A model generated the notes under the pieces. That model saw only the letters and a program-made list of their open reading frames with translations. It did not search any database and was not told the origin of the DNA. From GCA-002862325 sp036339295 (GTDB lineage Bacteria > Planctomycetota > Phycisphaerae > Phycisphaerales > SM1A02), in NCBI GenBank assembly GCA_036339295.1, contig JAYZBK010000036.1, positions 1 through 21,399 of the forward strand: 21,399 nt of DNA, in the 5' to 3' direction. Position 1 is the first letter of the stretch, and the number at the start of each line of letters is the position of its first letter. The position numbers and the translations under genes were made by a program. This document shows positions 1 to 8,830 of this stretch, piece by piece.

Positions 1-18
1 CGAACGGCGGTGGATCGG

Positions 19-720
19 TCAGGAGTCCTTGGTCTTCATGACCTCGAGCCCGACGATGATCCGGGTGGTGTCGCCGAGGGTGCCCTTCTCGATGCCGTAG
101 GTGTGCTCGAAGTCGCTTCGCTTGATGTCGAACTCGGCCTCGAACCCCGCCCGACGACCCATGACCTCGCCGGTGCCGGTGAACCGGACGACCGCGACGA
201 CGGGCTTGGTGATCCCGTTCAGCGTGAGATCGCCGGTGACGTCCCAGACGTTCTGGCCGAGCCGTTCGACCTCGGTGCTCTTGAAGGTCATCTTGCCGAA
301 CTCCTTCGCGTTGAAGAAGTCGGGGCTCTTGAGGTGCTGGTCGAGCTTCTCGTTCCCGCTGTCGACGCTCTCCAGGTCGACGTCGATGTCGAAGGAGAAG
401 TGCTCCTCCTTGTCCGGGGTGAAGGTCACGACGCCGTCGAGGTCGTTGAATCGACCCCAGAACTGACCCGCCTGGGCATGCTGCACGCGGAACAGGGCGG
501 TCGAGTGCACGGAGTCGACCTTGTAGTCGCCCGCGGGCATGTCGGGAAGCGGTTCGAGGACGGCGACGGCACCGGGCGCGACCGGGACCGAAGTCGAAGT
601 CGTGGTCGTGTCCTCGCAAGAGCTCCCACAGGGGCAGAGGTCGAATCCGACGACCGCCGCGGTGCCGGCTGCGAGGGCGCCGCCGAGGGCGATGAGCTTG
701 AAGGGGGTCACGAGGGCCAT
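19..720 (-). CDS. YceI-family periplasmic/membrane-anchored protein
   Basis: A 233-residue protein with a short hydrophobic N-terminus (about residues 7-26), a small cysteine cluster (C29, C31, C35), a Thr/Ser/Pro linker, and from about residue 64 a complete YceI-like lipocalin-fold domain. The domain opens with GDYKVDSVHS and later has the usual features: an FxxFxG-type segment replaced by FWGRFNDLDG, LKSPDFFNAKEFGKMTF, and GDLTLNGITKPV. YceI proteins bind polyisoprenoid-like lipids in the periplasm; the ligand here is unknown. I chose the start at 720 because a GGAG lies 8 nt upstream and the hydrophobic segment follows directly; the frame stays open further upstream without a good signal. 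The cysteines are not in a proper lipobox, so I read the N-terminus as a signal peptide or anchor. It diverges from the zinc-ribbon gene on the other strand. Confidence 0.88.
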   Translation of the reverse strand: MALVTPFKLIALGGALAAGTAAVVGFDLCPCGSSCEDTTTTSTSVPVAPGAVAVLEPLPDMPAGDYKVDSVHSTALFRVQHAQAGQFWGRFNDLDGVVTFTPDKEEHFSFDIDVDLESVDSGNEKLDQHLKSPDFFNAKEFGKMTFKSTEVERLGQNVWDVTGDLTLNGITKPVVAVVRFTGTGEVMGRRAGFEAEFDIKRSDFEHTYGIEKGTLGDTTRIIVGLEVMKTKDS

Positions 721-811
721 GAACAGATCTCCGGGGAGGGGACGGTTGAGGACGAAAATCGTAGTCGGATCATCGACCTGCGACCACATCGGGCAGGGTG
801 TCCGGAATGGA

Positions 812-840
812 AACATAGGCTCGCCGATAACATGCTTCAA
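812..840 (-). promoter_or_regulatory. Putative sigma-70-type promoter for the YceI gene
   Basis: Read on the minus strand, TTGAAG (840-835) and TATGTT (817-812) are separated by exactly 17 bp. Each matches four of six positions of the housekeeping consensus. A start near 805 would leave a leader of about 85 nt before the ATG at 720. This is a pattern match only. Confidence 0.4.
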
Positions 841-971
841 CCGAGGGGATCCGGGCGTCCGGCTCGTTTCCGGGGGTTGGAGCAGGTCCCACGGGGCTCG
901 AGGGACGGAAACACCGCGGAAACCGCCGTCATAGGATTCGGCGGACCGAGCCCCGGTCCCCGGAACAGGTC

Positions 972-2141
972 TTGATCCTCTCGAACGACCTTCTCGCCAT
1001 CGTCTACGTGATGCTCGCCTTGATCGGTGCGTTGATCGCGCTGCTCGCATGGCGGGGCAACCGGGACGGTCGGGAGCGGTGGTGTCCAGTGTGCGACCAC
1101 GACCTCTCCGGAACGGATGCGCGGACCTGCCCCGCCTGCGGATTCCATTCGACGGACGAACGTCGATTCCGGGCTCCGCGACGTCGCCCCCTCCTCGCGA
1201 TCGTGGGGCTGGTCCTCGTCCTCGTGCCCTCGGTTCTCGCGGTGGGGTCCGGGGCCGCCCGAAGCACCTCGGGCCTTCTTCGAGCGACGTGGACGCGGGT
1301 GGAGGTCCAGCCGCTCCCCGGCGGCCTCGAAGTCGTCCACCTGATCTCCGAACAGGGGGACGAGGCGTCCTTCCGACATCGCATCCAGGTGAGGAACGAG
1401 ACGAACGAAGTGCTCCTCGACTGGAAGGGCTGGTCGGCTCGACTGGGCTTCCTCGATTCGACGACCGCGAAGCGGATCGGCCTCGGAGGCGACATCGATC
1501 GAAACGGCGAACCCGACCTGGTGCTCCGGGTGCAGGAGAGCGCCGTCGACCAGGGTTCCTGGCTGGTCATCTCGATCGCCGATCGGGCGGGGCGACCTCG
1601 CGTCCAACCGGAAGCGATCCTCCGGGGAGGCGTCTTCAGCGACGTCGATCTCGACGGCCAGATGGAATTCGTGGCGGACGACGCCAGGCTGCGGTCTCGC
1701 TGGTTCGAGCCCCGTCGGATCCAGGTCGCCGAGACGGTGCTCGTTCCGTCACCCGACGGATGGAGGTTCGACGCCGAGGCCACCAGGGTCAATCCGTGGC
1801 CCTCCAGTCTCGAGTCGGATCCCGAACGGGCGTTGACTTCCGCGCACGAGGGATGGATGGACGGGCGTTCGCCGTTCATCACGGACCTCTTCAGCGTCGC
1901 CATGCAGATGGTGGCACGGGGCCGTCTCGAGGAGGCTCGACGATTCGTCGCCCGTCCCTGGCCGGGCGATGCCGATCCCGGCGTGCTCGGGGAGACCGAG
2001 GTCCTCGAGGTGGGTCAGGGCGACTGGCTGACCTATCCGACGAGCCCTCGGCAGAGAGTGGACCTCCTGGAGCGGCTGGTCGAGGAGTCGAGGTTCCGGG
2101 AGGAACTTCGAGGCGAGTGGGACGAGCCCGCGGACCCGTGA
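972..2141 (+). CDS. Membrane-anchored zinc-ribbon protein of unknown function with Ca-loop-like repeats
   Basis: A 389-residue protein that I cannot assign to a named family. Visible order: an N-terminal membrane segment (about 5-27), a zinc ribbon with two CxxC knuckles (C38/C41 and C53/C56), a basic stretch, a second membrane segment (about 73-92), then a long domain after the second segment. Two acidic loops of the DxDxDG type occur in that domain: GDIDRNGEPD (D174, D176, N178, D182) and SDVDLDGQME (D224, D226, D228, E232). Both resemble the calcium loops of FG-GAP/VCBS propeller repeats. Two membrane passes would put both the N-terminus and the C-terminal domain on the same side, with the ribbon on the other; topology is not certain. 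The TTG at 972 is used because GGA sits about 7 nt upstream and it includes the whole first membrane helix; an ATG at 1011 is the alternative. Confidence 0.75.
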   Translation: MILSNDLLAIVYVMLALIGALIALLAWRGNRDGRERWCPVCDHDLSGTDARTCPACGFHSTDERRFRAPRRRPLLAIVGLVLVLVPSVLAVGSGAARSTSGLLRATWTRVEVQPLPGGLEVVHLISEQGDEASFRHRIQVRNETNEVLLDWKGWSARLGFLDSTTAKRIGLGGDIDRNGEPDLVLRVQESAVDQGSWLVISIADRAGRPRVQPEAILRGGVFSDVDLDGQMEFVADDARLRSRWFEPRRIQVAETVLVPSPDGWRFDAEATRVNPWPSSLESDPERALTSAHEGWMDGRSPFITDLFSVAMQMVARGRLEEARRFVARPWPGDADPGVLGETEVLEVGQGDWLTYPTSPRQRVDLLERLVEESRFREELRGEWDEPADP

Positions 2142-2234
2142 CGATCCGACGGGGGTCGGAGCTACCATGAGGTTTCGTGCGGTTCGATCGTGCGAATCCC
2201 CGACTTCCTCTCCTCCAGCGATCCGATCCCCCCC

Positions 2235-5200
2235 ATGGCCCATGCCGCCCTCACGCGTCGCGCATTCGTCGTCCTGCACGGCGCACTGCTGGTCGGTTCG
2301 ACGTCGGCGGTCGGGCGGTCCATGCCGCAGGACGACGGCGGGAAGGCGGCGGCACCGACCCTGCCCGAGGGATTCGAGACCCGGCCGGTGGCGACCGAAC
2401 CGCTCGTCCAGGACCCCGTGGCCTTCTCGGTCGAGCCCGACGGATCGGTCCTGATCGCCGAGACCGAACGGACCAACCGCGGGGCGATGGACAACCGATC
2501 GAGTCCGTGGCATCTCGAGGACGACCTGCAGTCGCTGACGGTCGAGGATCGTCTCGCCTACATGCGGAAGTGGGCGCACAAGCGCGACGGGGGCATGGAC
2601 TTCTACTCGAGGTATCCCGACCGGGTGCGTCGGACGGTCGACAGCGACGGGGACGGGGTCTTCGACCGGCAGACGGTGTTCGCGGGCCCGTTCAACGATC
2701 CGCTCGACGGCATCGGCGCCGGCGTCATGCGGGTGGGCGACGAGGTCTGGTACACGAACATCCCGCACCTCTGGCGCCTCATCGACGGGGACGGTGACGG
2801 CATCGCCGAACGAAGGGAGCCGATTCACAGCGGTTTCGGCGTCCGGTTCGCGCTCTACGGACACGACATGCACGGCCTCGTGCCGGGCCCGGACGGCCGG
2901 ATCTACTGGTCGCTCGGCGACCGTGGCTACCACGTCACGACCGAGGACGGACGCGTGCTGGCGGATCCGCGATCGGGCGCCGTCTTCCGATGCGAGCGGG
3001 ACGGATCGAATCTCGAGGTGTACGCGACCGGCCTTCGCAATCCCCAGGAACTCGCCTTCAACGATCTCGGCGACCTCTTCACCGGAGACAACACCTCGGA
3101 CGCCGGGGATCGCGCCCGCATCGTCTTCGTCGCCCAGGACGGCGAGACGGGTTGGACGATGGACTACCAGACGCTCGAGGGCGCGAATCTCCGAGGTCCG
3201 TGGGAGCAGGAGCGGATCTGGGAGGTCGTGACCGCGGACAACGAGGCGTTTCGTCCGGACTGGACGCTTCCCCCGTTGGCGCACGTGGGGGCCGGGCCTT
3301 CCGGCCTGGCGTATGCCACCGGGCTCGGCCTTCCGTCGGAATACGACGACCACTTCTTCATGTGCGACTTCACCGGTTCGGCGCCGAAGAGCCGGATCTG
3401 GACGTTCCAGGCCGTACCGGACGGCGCCGGGTACCGGGTCGAGCGGCCGCGCATCTTCGCGAAGGGCTTCCTGAACACCGACGTCGACTTCGACTGGAAC
3501 GGCCGGATGCTCGTGTCGGAATGGGGTGCCGGCTGGGGGGCCTCGAAGAAGGGAACGCTCCACGAGATCGTGCATCCGGCGAGCCTCGACGATCCGAGGA
3601 TCGAGGAGGCGGGACGGATCGCCCGGAACGGCGCCGGGTCGATGGGGTCGTTCGAGCTGGTCGATCTCCTCGGGCATCCCGATCGACGGATCCGTTCGAT
3701 GGCGCAGTTCGAGCTCGCCGACCGCCAGGCGACCGACCTGCTCGCGGATGCGGCTCGATACGGCGTCGACTCGCGGGCCCGCATCCACGCCATCTGGGGT
3801 CTCGGCGAGATCGCGCGCAAGGAGGCCGCGAGGAAGCGACGGATCGACGGGATCATGGCCCGGGTCGTTCCGCTCCTCGGCGACGCGGATGCCGAGGTTC
3901 GTGCCCAGGCGGCGAAGGTCCTCGGTGATCCCGCGCATCCGAAGGCGACCGACGCCCTGATCGAACGCCTGGCGGATGAATCGTCGCGCGTCAGGTACCA
4001 CGCCGCCACGTCGCTCGGCCGCATCGGCGATCCGACGGCGGCGCCGTACCTCGTCGCGATGCTGGCCGAGAACGCCGATCGCGATCGGTTCCTTCGCCAT
4101 GCGGGCGTCGTCGCCCTCGCGCGGCTCGGCGAGACATCGATACTCGCGGAGATTGCCGCGAGTCCGGCACCCACGCTCCGTCGTGCGGCGGTGCTGGCGA
4201 TGCGTCGGAACGGTGATCCCGGCCTCGAGCGACTCCTCTACGACGTGGATCCCCGGATCAGGGCCGAGGCGGCGAGGGCGGTGCACGATCTCCCCATCGA
4301 GGAAGCGATGCCGGCGCTCGCGATGATCGCCGACGAGTTCCGCCCGCTGAGCGAGGGGGCCACCGAGGAGACGCTCGCCGTCGGGCGCGAGGTCTTCCGG
4401 ATCGACCGGGATCACGGACGGGCGGACCTGATGTCGCTCGAGGCGTTCGAGGGCGTCCCCGACGAGACCATGGTGCTGCCGACGTTCGAGGGTCCGAGCG
4501 GCGATGGGGATCGCTACCTGTCGCGACTGACGACGACCCTGGTCGTGCCGCAGACCGGCCCCTACCGATTCTCGATCGCGAGCGACGACTCGTCGATCCT
4601 CCGACTCTCGAGGACCGGCGCCGCCGAGGACCTCGAGGCGATCGCCCGGGTCGACGGATACGTCGGGCCGCGACGATGGTCGGACCTCCCGTCGCAGACC
4701 AGCGAGCCGATCGTCCTCGCCGAGGGCCAGGAGATCCTCCTCGAGGCGCGACACGCGGAGGGCGGCGGCGGTGATCACGTCGCCGTCGCGTGGCTTCTCC
4801 CGGACGGCACCTTCGAGGGTCCGATCGGGGCACCGGTCGATCTTCACCCGTCCGCCATCCCCCTGCTCCGTCGCGTCGTCGACGCCAACCTTCGCGGCGG
4901 GACGCCGGGGGATCTCGATCGGCTGGCGGGGCTGGTCATGAACGAGGCGCTGCCGCTGGTGATCCGGGACGAGGCGATGCAGGCGGTCGCCGCGTTCGAC
5001 GATCCGGGTCCGCGCGATCGAGTGCTCGGGTTCTGGCGGCCCGTCGAGGGTGGCCCGCGCGATCTCGAGGAGATCCGGTCCGTACACGGTCGGATGCTCC
5101 CGGTTCTCTCGAACGATGCCGCTCCATCGATCCGCACGCTGGCCCGCGAGACGGCGGGGAGGCTCGGGGTCGCCCTCGATCCCGCCCAGCTTCGCGCCAT

Positions 5201-5936
5201 CGTGTTCGACACCGCCGCCGGCGACGAGGATCGTGCCTCCTGCCTGGTCCAACTGGCGAGGCTCGGGGACCCCGAGGTGCCCCGGGCGATCGAGGTCCTC
5301 CTCGCTTCCGCGAGTCCTCGACTGCGAACGGCGGCGCGACGTGCCATGGAGTCGACCGATCTCGACGGGGCGCTCGCGTCCCATCTCGACGCCCTCGATC
5401 GCGGCACCGATCCGGAACGGCAGTCCTCCATGCTCGCCCTCGGCCGCATCGATCGGCCGGCGGCTCGGGCGAGGCTCGCGGAGGAGCTGGCATCGGTTCG
5501 CGACCCGGCCGTGGACGCCACGCCCTGGTCGGGTGAGGTCCTCGAGGCCGCCGCTTCGGCGGGCTTCGAGCCGGAGACGGACGACTGGCGGGCTCGAAGC
5601 CTCGTCGATCCGGGTTCGTGGGACGTGGCGCTTGCCGGGGGCGATGTCGAGGCGGGACGGCGCGTCGCGCGCTACCACGCGGGCGCTTCGTGCCTTCGGT
5701 GCCACGTGATCGACGGGCTCGGTGGCGACGCCGGTCCGTCGCTCGACGGGATCGGTGCGACCCGGACCCGGGAGAGCATCCTCCAGTCGATCGTCGATCC
5801 CCATGCGGTGCTCGTCGAGGGCTACGGGGAGGCGAGTGCCATGCCCAACATGCGACCAATCCTCACGCCTCGCGAGGTCCGGGACCTCGTGGCCTATCTC
5901 ATGACGCTCACCGAGACGTCGGCCGAAGGTCACTGA
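2235..5936 (+). CDS. PVC-type haem-binding protein: beta-propeller, HEAT repeats, PA14, cytochrome c
   Basis: About 1,230 residues, exported; probably an electron-transfer or sugar-oxidising protein of the 'membrane-bound dehydrogenase / Pirellula-Verrucomicrobium haem-binding' family. Counting from an upstream in-frame GTG at 2190: N-terminal signal with a twin-arginine-like LTRRAFVVL; six-bladed propeller resembling sorbosone/glucose dehydrogenases, about 58-470; HEAT repeats, about 483-710; PA14 carbohydrate-type domain, about 761-885; further HEAT-like helices, about 889-1125; C-terminal cytochrome c with CLRCH at 1168-1172 and a following MPNM that could give the distal haem ligand. The family is expanded in planctomycetes; the substrate cannot be told from sequence. 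I use the ATG at 2235 because it places the twin-arginine signal at the N-terminus; neither it nor GTG 2190 has a good ribosome-binding site. Its 3' end overlaps the convergent S41 protease gene by 29 bp. Confidence 0.88.
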   Translation: MAHAALTRRAFVVLHGALLVGSTSAVGRSMPQDDGGKAAAPTLPEGFETRPVATEPLVQDPVAFSVEPDGSVLIAETERTNRGAMDNRSSPWHLEDDLQSLTVEDRLAYMRKWAHKRDGGMDFYSRYPDRVRRTVDSDGDGVFDRQTVFAGPFNDPLDGIGAGVMRVGDEVWYTNIPHLWRLIDGDGDGIAERREPIHSGFGVRFALYGHDMHGLVPGPDGRIYWSLGDRGYHVTTEDGRVLADPRSGAVFRCERDGSNLEVYATGLRNPQELAFNDLGDLFTGDNTSDAGDRARIVFVAQDGETGWTMDYQTLEGANLRGPWEQERIWEVVTADNEAFRPDWTLPPLAHVGAGPSGLAYATGLGLPSEYDDHFFMCDFTGSAPKSRIWTFQAVPDGAGYRVERPRIFAKGFLNTDVDFDWNGRMLVSEWGAGWGASKKGTLHEIVHPASLDDPRIEEAGRIARNGAGSMGSFELVDLLGHPDRRIRSMAQFELADRQATDLLADAARYGVDSRARIHAIWGLGEIARKEAARKRRIDGIMARVVPLLGDADAEVRAQAAKVLGDPAHPKATDALIERLADESSRVRYHAATSLGRIGDPTAAPYLVAMLAENADRDRFLRHAGVVALARLGETSILAEIAASPAPTLRRAAVLAMRRNGDPGLERLLYDVDPRIRAEAARAVHDLPIEEAMPALAMIADEFRPLSEGATEETLAVGREVFRIDRDHGRADLMSLEAFEGVPDETMVLPTFEGPSGDGDRYLSRLTTTLVVPQTGPYRFSIASDDSSILRLSRTGAAEDLEAIARVDGYVGPRRWSDLPSQTSEPIVLAEGQEILLEARHAEGGGGDHVAVAWLLPDGTFEGPIGAPVDLHPSAIPLLRRVVDANLRGGTPGDLDRLAGLVMNEALPLVIRDEAMQAVAAFDDPGPRDRVLGFWRPVEGGPRDLEEIRSVHGRMLPVLSNDAAPSIRTLARETAGRLGVALDPAQLRAIVFDTAAGDEDRASCLVQLARLGDPEVPRAIEVLLASASPRLRTAARRAMESTDLDGALASHLDALDRGTDPERQSSMLALGRIDRPAARARLAEELASVRDPAVDATPWSGEVLEAAASAGFEPETDDWRARSLVDPGSWDVALAGGDVEAGRRVARYHAGASCLRCHVIDGLGGDAGPSLDGIGATRTRESILQSIVDPHAVLVEGYGEASAMPNMRPILTPREVRDLVAYLMTLTETSAEGH

Positions 5937-7944
5937 CCGACTCGCCGTCCGGACGCTCGACGACGGCCTGAAGCTGGAGGATCGCCTCGAGCAGGGGACG
6001 ATCCCTCGTCGACTCGAGCGAGGGAACCTGCGACGGATCGAAGGCATCCCGTCCGAGACCGGATCGCCATCCCCCCCGCTCCTCCAGGAACGTCGCCGTC
6101 TCGGTGTCCGTGGCCACGGCGGCGCGGTCGGGGGCCACGCCCCACTCCTCCGGAACCTGCCGGCGGTCGATCTTCCTGGAGGTGCCATCCCCGTTCGGGA
6201 CGAGGAACCAGGATTCGGTCACGACGATGAAGCCGTACGGAACGGCGGTCACCTGCTGGACGCTCCCCTTCCCGAAGGTCCGTTCTCCCACGACGAGCGC
6301 ACCGGTTCGGGCCTGGAGTGTTCCGGCGAGCATCTCCGAGGCGCTGGCCGAGCCCTCGTCGACGAGCACCACCACGGGCATGCCCTCCAGGCGCGTGTTG
6401 CTTCGACTCGCCTCGGCTCGATCCGCGGTGGTCGCGAACACGGGTCCGTCGGACAGGAACAGGTCGAGGATCTCCTCGGTCGCGGTGCGCATGCCACCGC
6501 CGTTGTCGCGAAGATCGATCACGAGTCCCTCCACCCGGTCGGCGCCGCCCGGAACCGAGGAGAGTTCCCGGGCCGCATCGACCAGGGCCTGGCGGAATCG
6601 TCGACCCGTGTCGTCGACGAACTCGCGGATGGCGATGTAGGCGATGCCGGCCTCGGGTTCGACGACCCAGTCCCAGACGGGTCGACCGAGTCGATCGTGC
6701 CCGACCTGACGCCAGCCATGAAGCGTCTCCCTCTTGACCTTGCCGCGGACGACGGGGATTCGGAGGGTCGAGGAGACGCCATCGATCCCTCTTCGAACGA
6801 CCGTCAGTTCGACGGCGGTACCGGCCCGGCCGGCGATTCGATCGACCACTTCGGCGACGTCGACCTGCTCCACCGTCGCCCCGTCGATCTCCCGCAGGAG
6901 ATCGCCGCTCCTGATGCCCGCGCGGCGAGCCGGACCCCCCGCCAGCGGCTCGAGTTCGATGCCCTCCGGCACGGCGCCGATCTCCACCCCGATCCCCATG
7001 TAGGTGTCGGTGAAGAGTCGGCGGATGGTTTCGGCATCGTCGCCGTAGTAGACCCTCGTCCTCGCGTCGGTCGCGGCGAGCGCGCCTTCGAGGAAGATCC
7101 TCACGCCGTCGCGACCCTCCCCGAAGCGATCCTCCGCGGATGCCGTGCGCAGGCGTTCGCCGAGGGCGTCGATCGCCCGGCGCGTCTCTCGTTCGAGGAC
7201 TCGACCGCCGGCCGGGGCAACGAATCCTCCCGGATCGAATCCGGCCTCGAGCTCGTCGACGAAGGAACGACCGTCGCTCCCGGCGGAGAGTCGAAGCGCG
7301 TCGAAGCCCGACGCCAGGAGATCGTCGAGGGCGAGTTCCATGACGTGATCGCGCAGCACCATCCGCAGCGTGTAGGCGATCGCCTTCGGCGGCACGGGAT
7401 CCTCGTCGTCGGCCGCGACGATGGCGAGGAGGCGGCTCGATCGATCCCCTGACATCATCTCGAGCGAGGCATGTCGACCGTCGGCTGCGGCGAAGGAGAC
7501 CGCTCGCCAGGCGAGCGCCGCTCGCCGGAGATCGCTTGCGGCCGTGGCTTCCTCCGCTTCACGCGTCCATTCGGCGATGCCGGCGTCGAGGAGGCGACCT
7601 GCCTTCGCATCCAGTGCGGGCGGGAGACCCGCCCTTCGGAGATCGGCCAGCGCACGAAGGTCGAACGTGGAAGGCCGTTCCTCTTCGCGGTCGAGTCGAA
7701 CGAGGAGGTCGTCGGCCGTCCGTCGTCGGAGCTCCGCGGCTTCGGCCTCGAGCACTTCCAGTCGACCGAGCGATGTCGAGTCCGACGCATTCGACGGACC
7801 CGTCCGCGTCTCGAGCCAGCGAGGCGCGTCATCGCTCCATCGCGGTTCGTACGCAGGAACCTGCGGGTCGAGGGACAGGCAGCCCACCTGCAACGACAGG
7901 AAGAGCCAGGAACCGAGACCGATGGACCTTGATCGTCCCGCCAT
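5908..7944 (-). CDS. S41-family carboxy-terminal processing protease with PDZ domain
   Basis: A 678-residue periplasmic serine protease of the Tsp/CtpA (S41) type, which trims or degrades exported proteins from their C-termini. A hydrophobic N-terminus ending in LQVGC suggests export, possibly as a lipoprotein, but the -3 residue is Gln, so the lipobox is imperfect. Residues about 40-310 are a family-unassigned helical region; the PDZ domain covers about 315-400 (YMGIGVEIG, GIRSGDLLREIDG). The catalytic core has VIDLRDNGGG, then EGSASASEM with the nucleophile expected at S534, and FGKGSVQQ with the general base K559, 25 residues later as in E. coli Prc. All catalytic residues are present. The start at 7944 lacks an obvious Shine-Dalgarno sequence. 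It lies 45 bp downstream of the PEP-CTERM gene on the same strand, suggesting a shared transcript, and its 3' end overlaps the haem-binding gene. Confidence 0.93.
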   Translation of the reverse strand: MAGRSRSIGLGSWLFLSLQVGCLSLDPQVPAYEPRWSDDAPRWLETRTGPSNASDSTSLGRLEVLEAEAAELRRRTADDLLVRLDREEERPSTFDLRALADLRRAGLPPALDAKAGRLLDAGIAEWTREAEEATAASDLRRAALAWRAVSFAAADGRHASLEMMSGDRSSRLLAIVAADDEDPVPPKAIAYTLRMVLRDHVMELALDDLLASGFDALRLSAGSDGRSFVDELEAGFDPGGFVAPAGGRVLERETRRAIDALGERLRTASAEDRFGEGRDGVRIFLEGALAATDARTRVYYGDDAETIRRLFTDTYMGIGVEIGAVPEGIELEPLAGGPARRAGIRSGDLLREIDGATVEQVDVAEVVDRIAGRAGTAVELTVVRRGIDGVSSTLRIPVVRGKVKRETLHGWRQVGHDRLGRPVWDWVVEPEAGIAYIAIREFVDDTGRRFRQALVDAARELSSVPGGADRVEGLVIDLRDNGGGMRTATEEILDLFLSDGPVFATTADRAEASRSNTRLEGMPVVVLVDEGSASASEMLAGTLQARTGALVVGERTFGKGSVQQVTAVPYGFIVVTESWFLVPNGDGTSRKIDRRQVPEEWGVAPDRAAVATDTETATFLEERGGWRSGLGRDAFDPSQVPSLESTRDRPLLEAILQLQAVVERPDGESVSDLRPTSR

Positions 7945-7989
7945 CGAGACGGATGGTACGCGGTGGAGACCGCTCTCCCCCGCATCCGA

Positions 7990-8547
7990 TCACCGTCGCC
8001 GGCGACGAGATCCAAGGAGTCCGACGGCAAGCATCGCGAGCGACCCCGGGGCGGGGATCGCGGCGGGCGAGTCGAATGAACCGAAGACCCACGCGTCGCG
8101 GCTTCCGTCGCTCAGTTCGCGATCGCTGAAGCCGATCATCGACGCCGACCAGGCATCCGGACCTTCGGCCGTCCAGTAGTGCCACGAGTCCGCGTAGTCG
8201 GGAGGGCTTCCCGCTCCGTAGTGGTAGTCGTCCTCGATGCCGACACCAACGAGGAAGTCGCCGAACGAGTACGAGATCACCTCGAATGCGAAGCCGAAAC
8301 GTCCGGTGTCGTCGGCCGCGAGCAGATCGAAGACTCCCCGTCCCGTCAGCACGCCATCGAACGCGATGTCGAAGACGTACGTGTTGGCGTTCATGAAGTC
8401 GAACTGCAGCGTGGCCGTCGAGTCCCCCTCTCCGACCGTCCATCGATCGACGAGGTCGGCCGACGCCATCGTGGCGGGCAGGGCGATCGAAAGTCCAATA
8501 AGCGTGACGCGAGCGTCGACTCGGGGCGTGAAGGCGAACGGGTTCAT
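7990..8547 (-). CDS. PEP-CTERM-type exported surface protein
   Basis: A 185-residue secreted protein. Residues 1-30 form a signal peptide with a likely cleavage after ASA. The mature part is beta-rich and aromatic, with a WHYWTAEGPDAW motif and a following DGSRDAWVFGS stretch that resemble other PEP-CTERM proteins of unknown function. The C-terminus has the tripartite sorting signal: PAPG (about 165-168), a short hydrophobic helix, and five terminal arginines. Such tails are handled by an exosortase/archaeosortase-type enzyme in exopolysaccharide-producing bacteria; no such enzyme lies in this window. The start at 8547 is supported by GGAG 8 nt upstream and by the signal peptide, although the frame is open to 8907. 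It is followed after 45 bp by the S41 protease on the same strand. Confidence 0.85.
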   Translation of the reverse strand: MNPFAFTPRVDARVTLIGLSIALPATMASADLVDRWTVGEGDSTATLQFDFMNANTYVFDIAFDGVLTGRGVFDLLAADDTGRFGFAFEVISYSFGDFLVGVGIEDDYHYGAGSPPDYADSWHYWTAEGPDAWSASMIGFSDRELSDGSRDAWVFGSFDSPAAIPAPGSLAMLAVGLLGSRRRRR

Positions 8548-8830
8548 GGGCAGGGCTCCAGATGGGATCGGATTCGCGCCGATCCAGACGAGGAAGCAGG
8601 TCACCCCTCCCGCTCGGGAGGAATGTCCGGGTTGATTCGCCAGGCCGTCGATCCGACTTGCTTCGGCTCGATCGAGCCGGAACTCACGGCGCCGCGTGCG
8701 TGGCGGATTTGCACCGCCTTCCTCGGCCGGGCGAGATGTCACGAGCCGAGAGTGTAGCGACATCCGCGCGATGGGTGTCGATGTTTGCGCCCACGGCCCC
8801 TGCACACGGCTTCCACAGGGCCAGCGATGC

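Noticed and set aside
2167..2454. A 95-aa frame starting at ATG 2167 with a good ribosome-binding site
   Set aside because: The product is an Arg/Pro/Ser-rich shadow of the haem-binding gene; kept only as a note on the uncertain start.
1749..6188. A 1,479-codon open frame antisense to the haem-binding gene and the end of the protease gene
   Set aside because: It is dominated by Arg, Pro, Gly and Asp, has no domain, and mirrors GC-rich codons of the well-supported plus-strand gene.
8809..8817. Possible DnaA box GCTTCCACA near the AT-rich island
   Set aside because: It matches only six of nine positions of TTATCCACA and no cluster of boxes is present, so an origin cannot be claimed.
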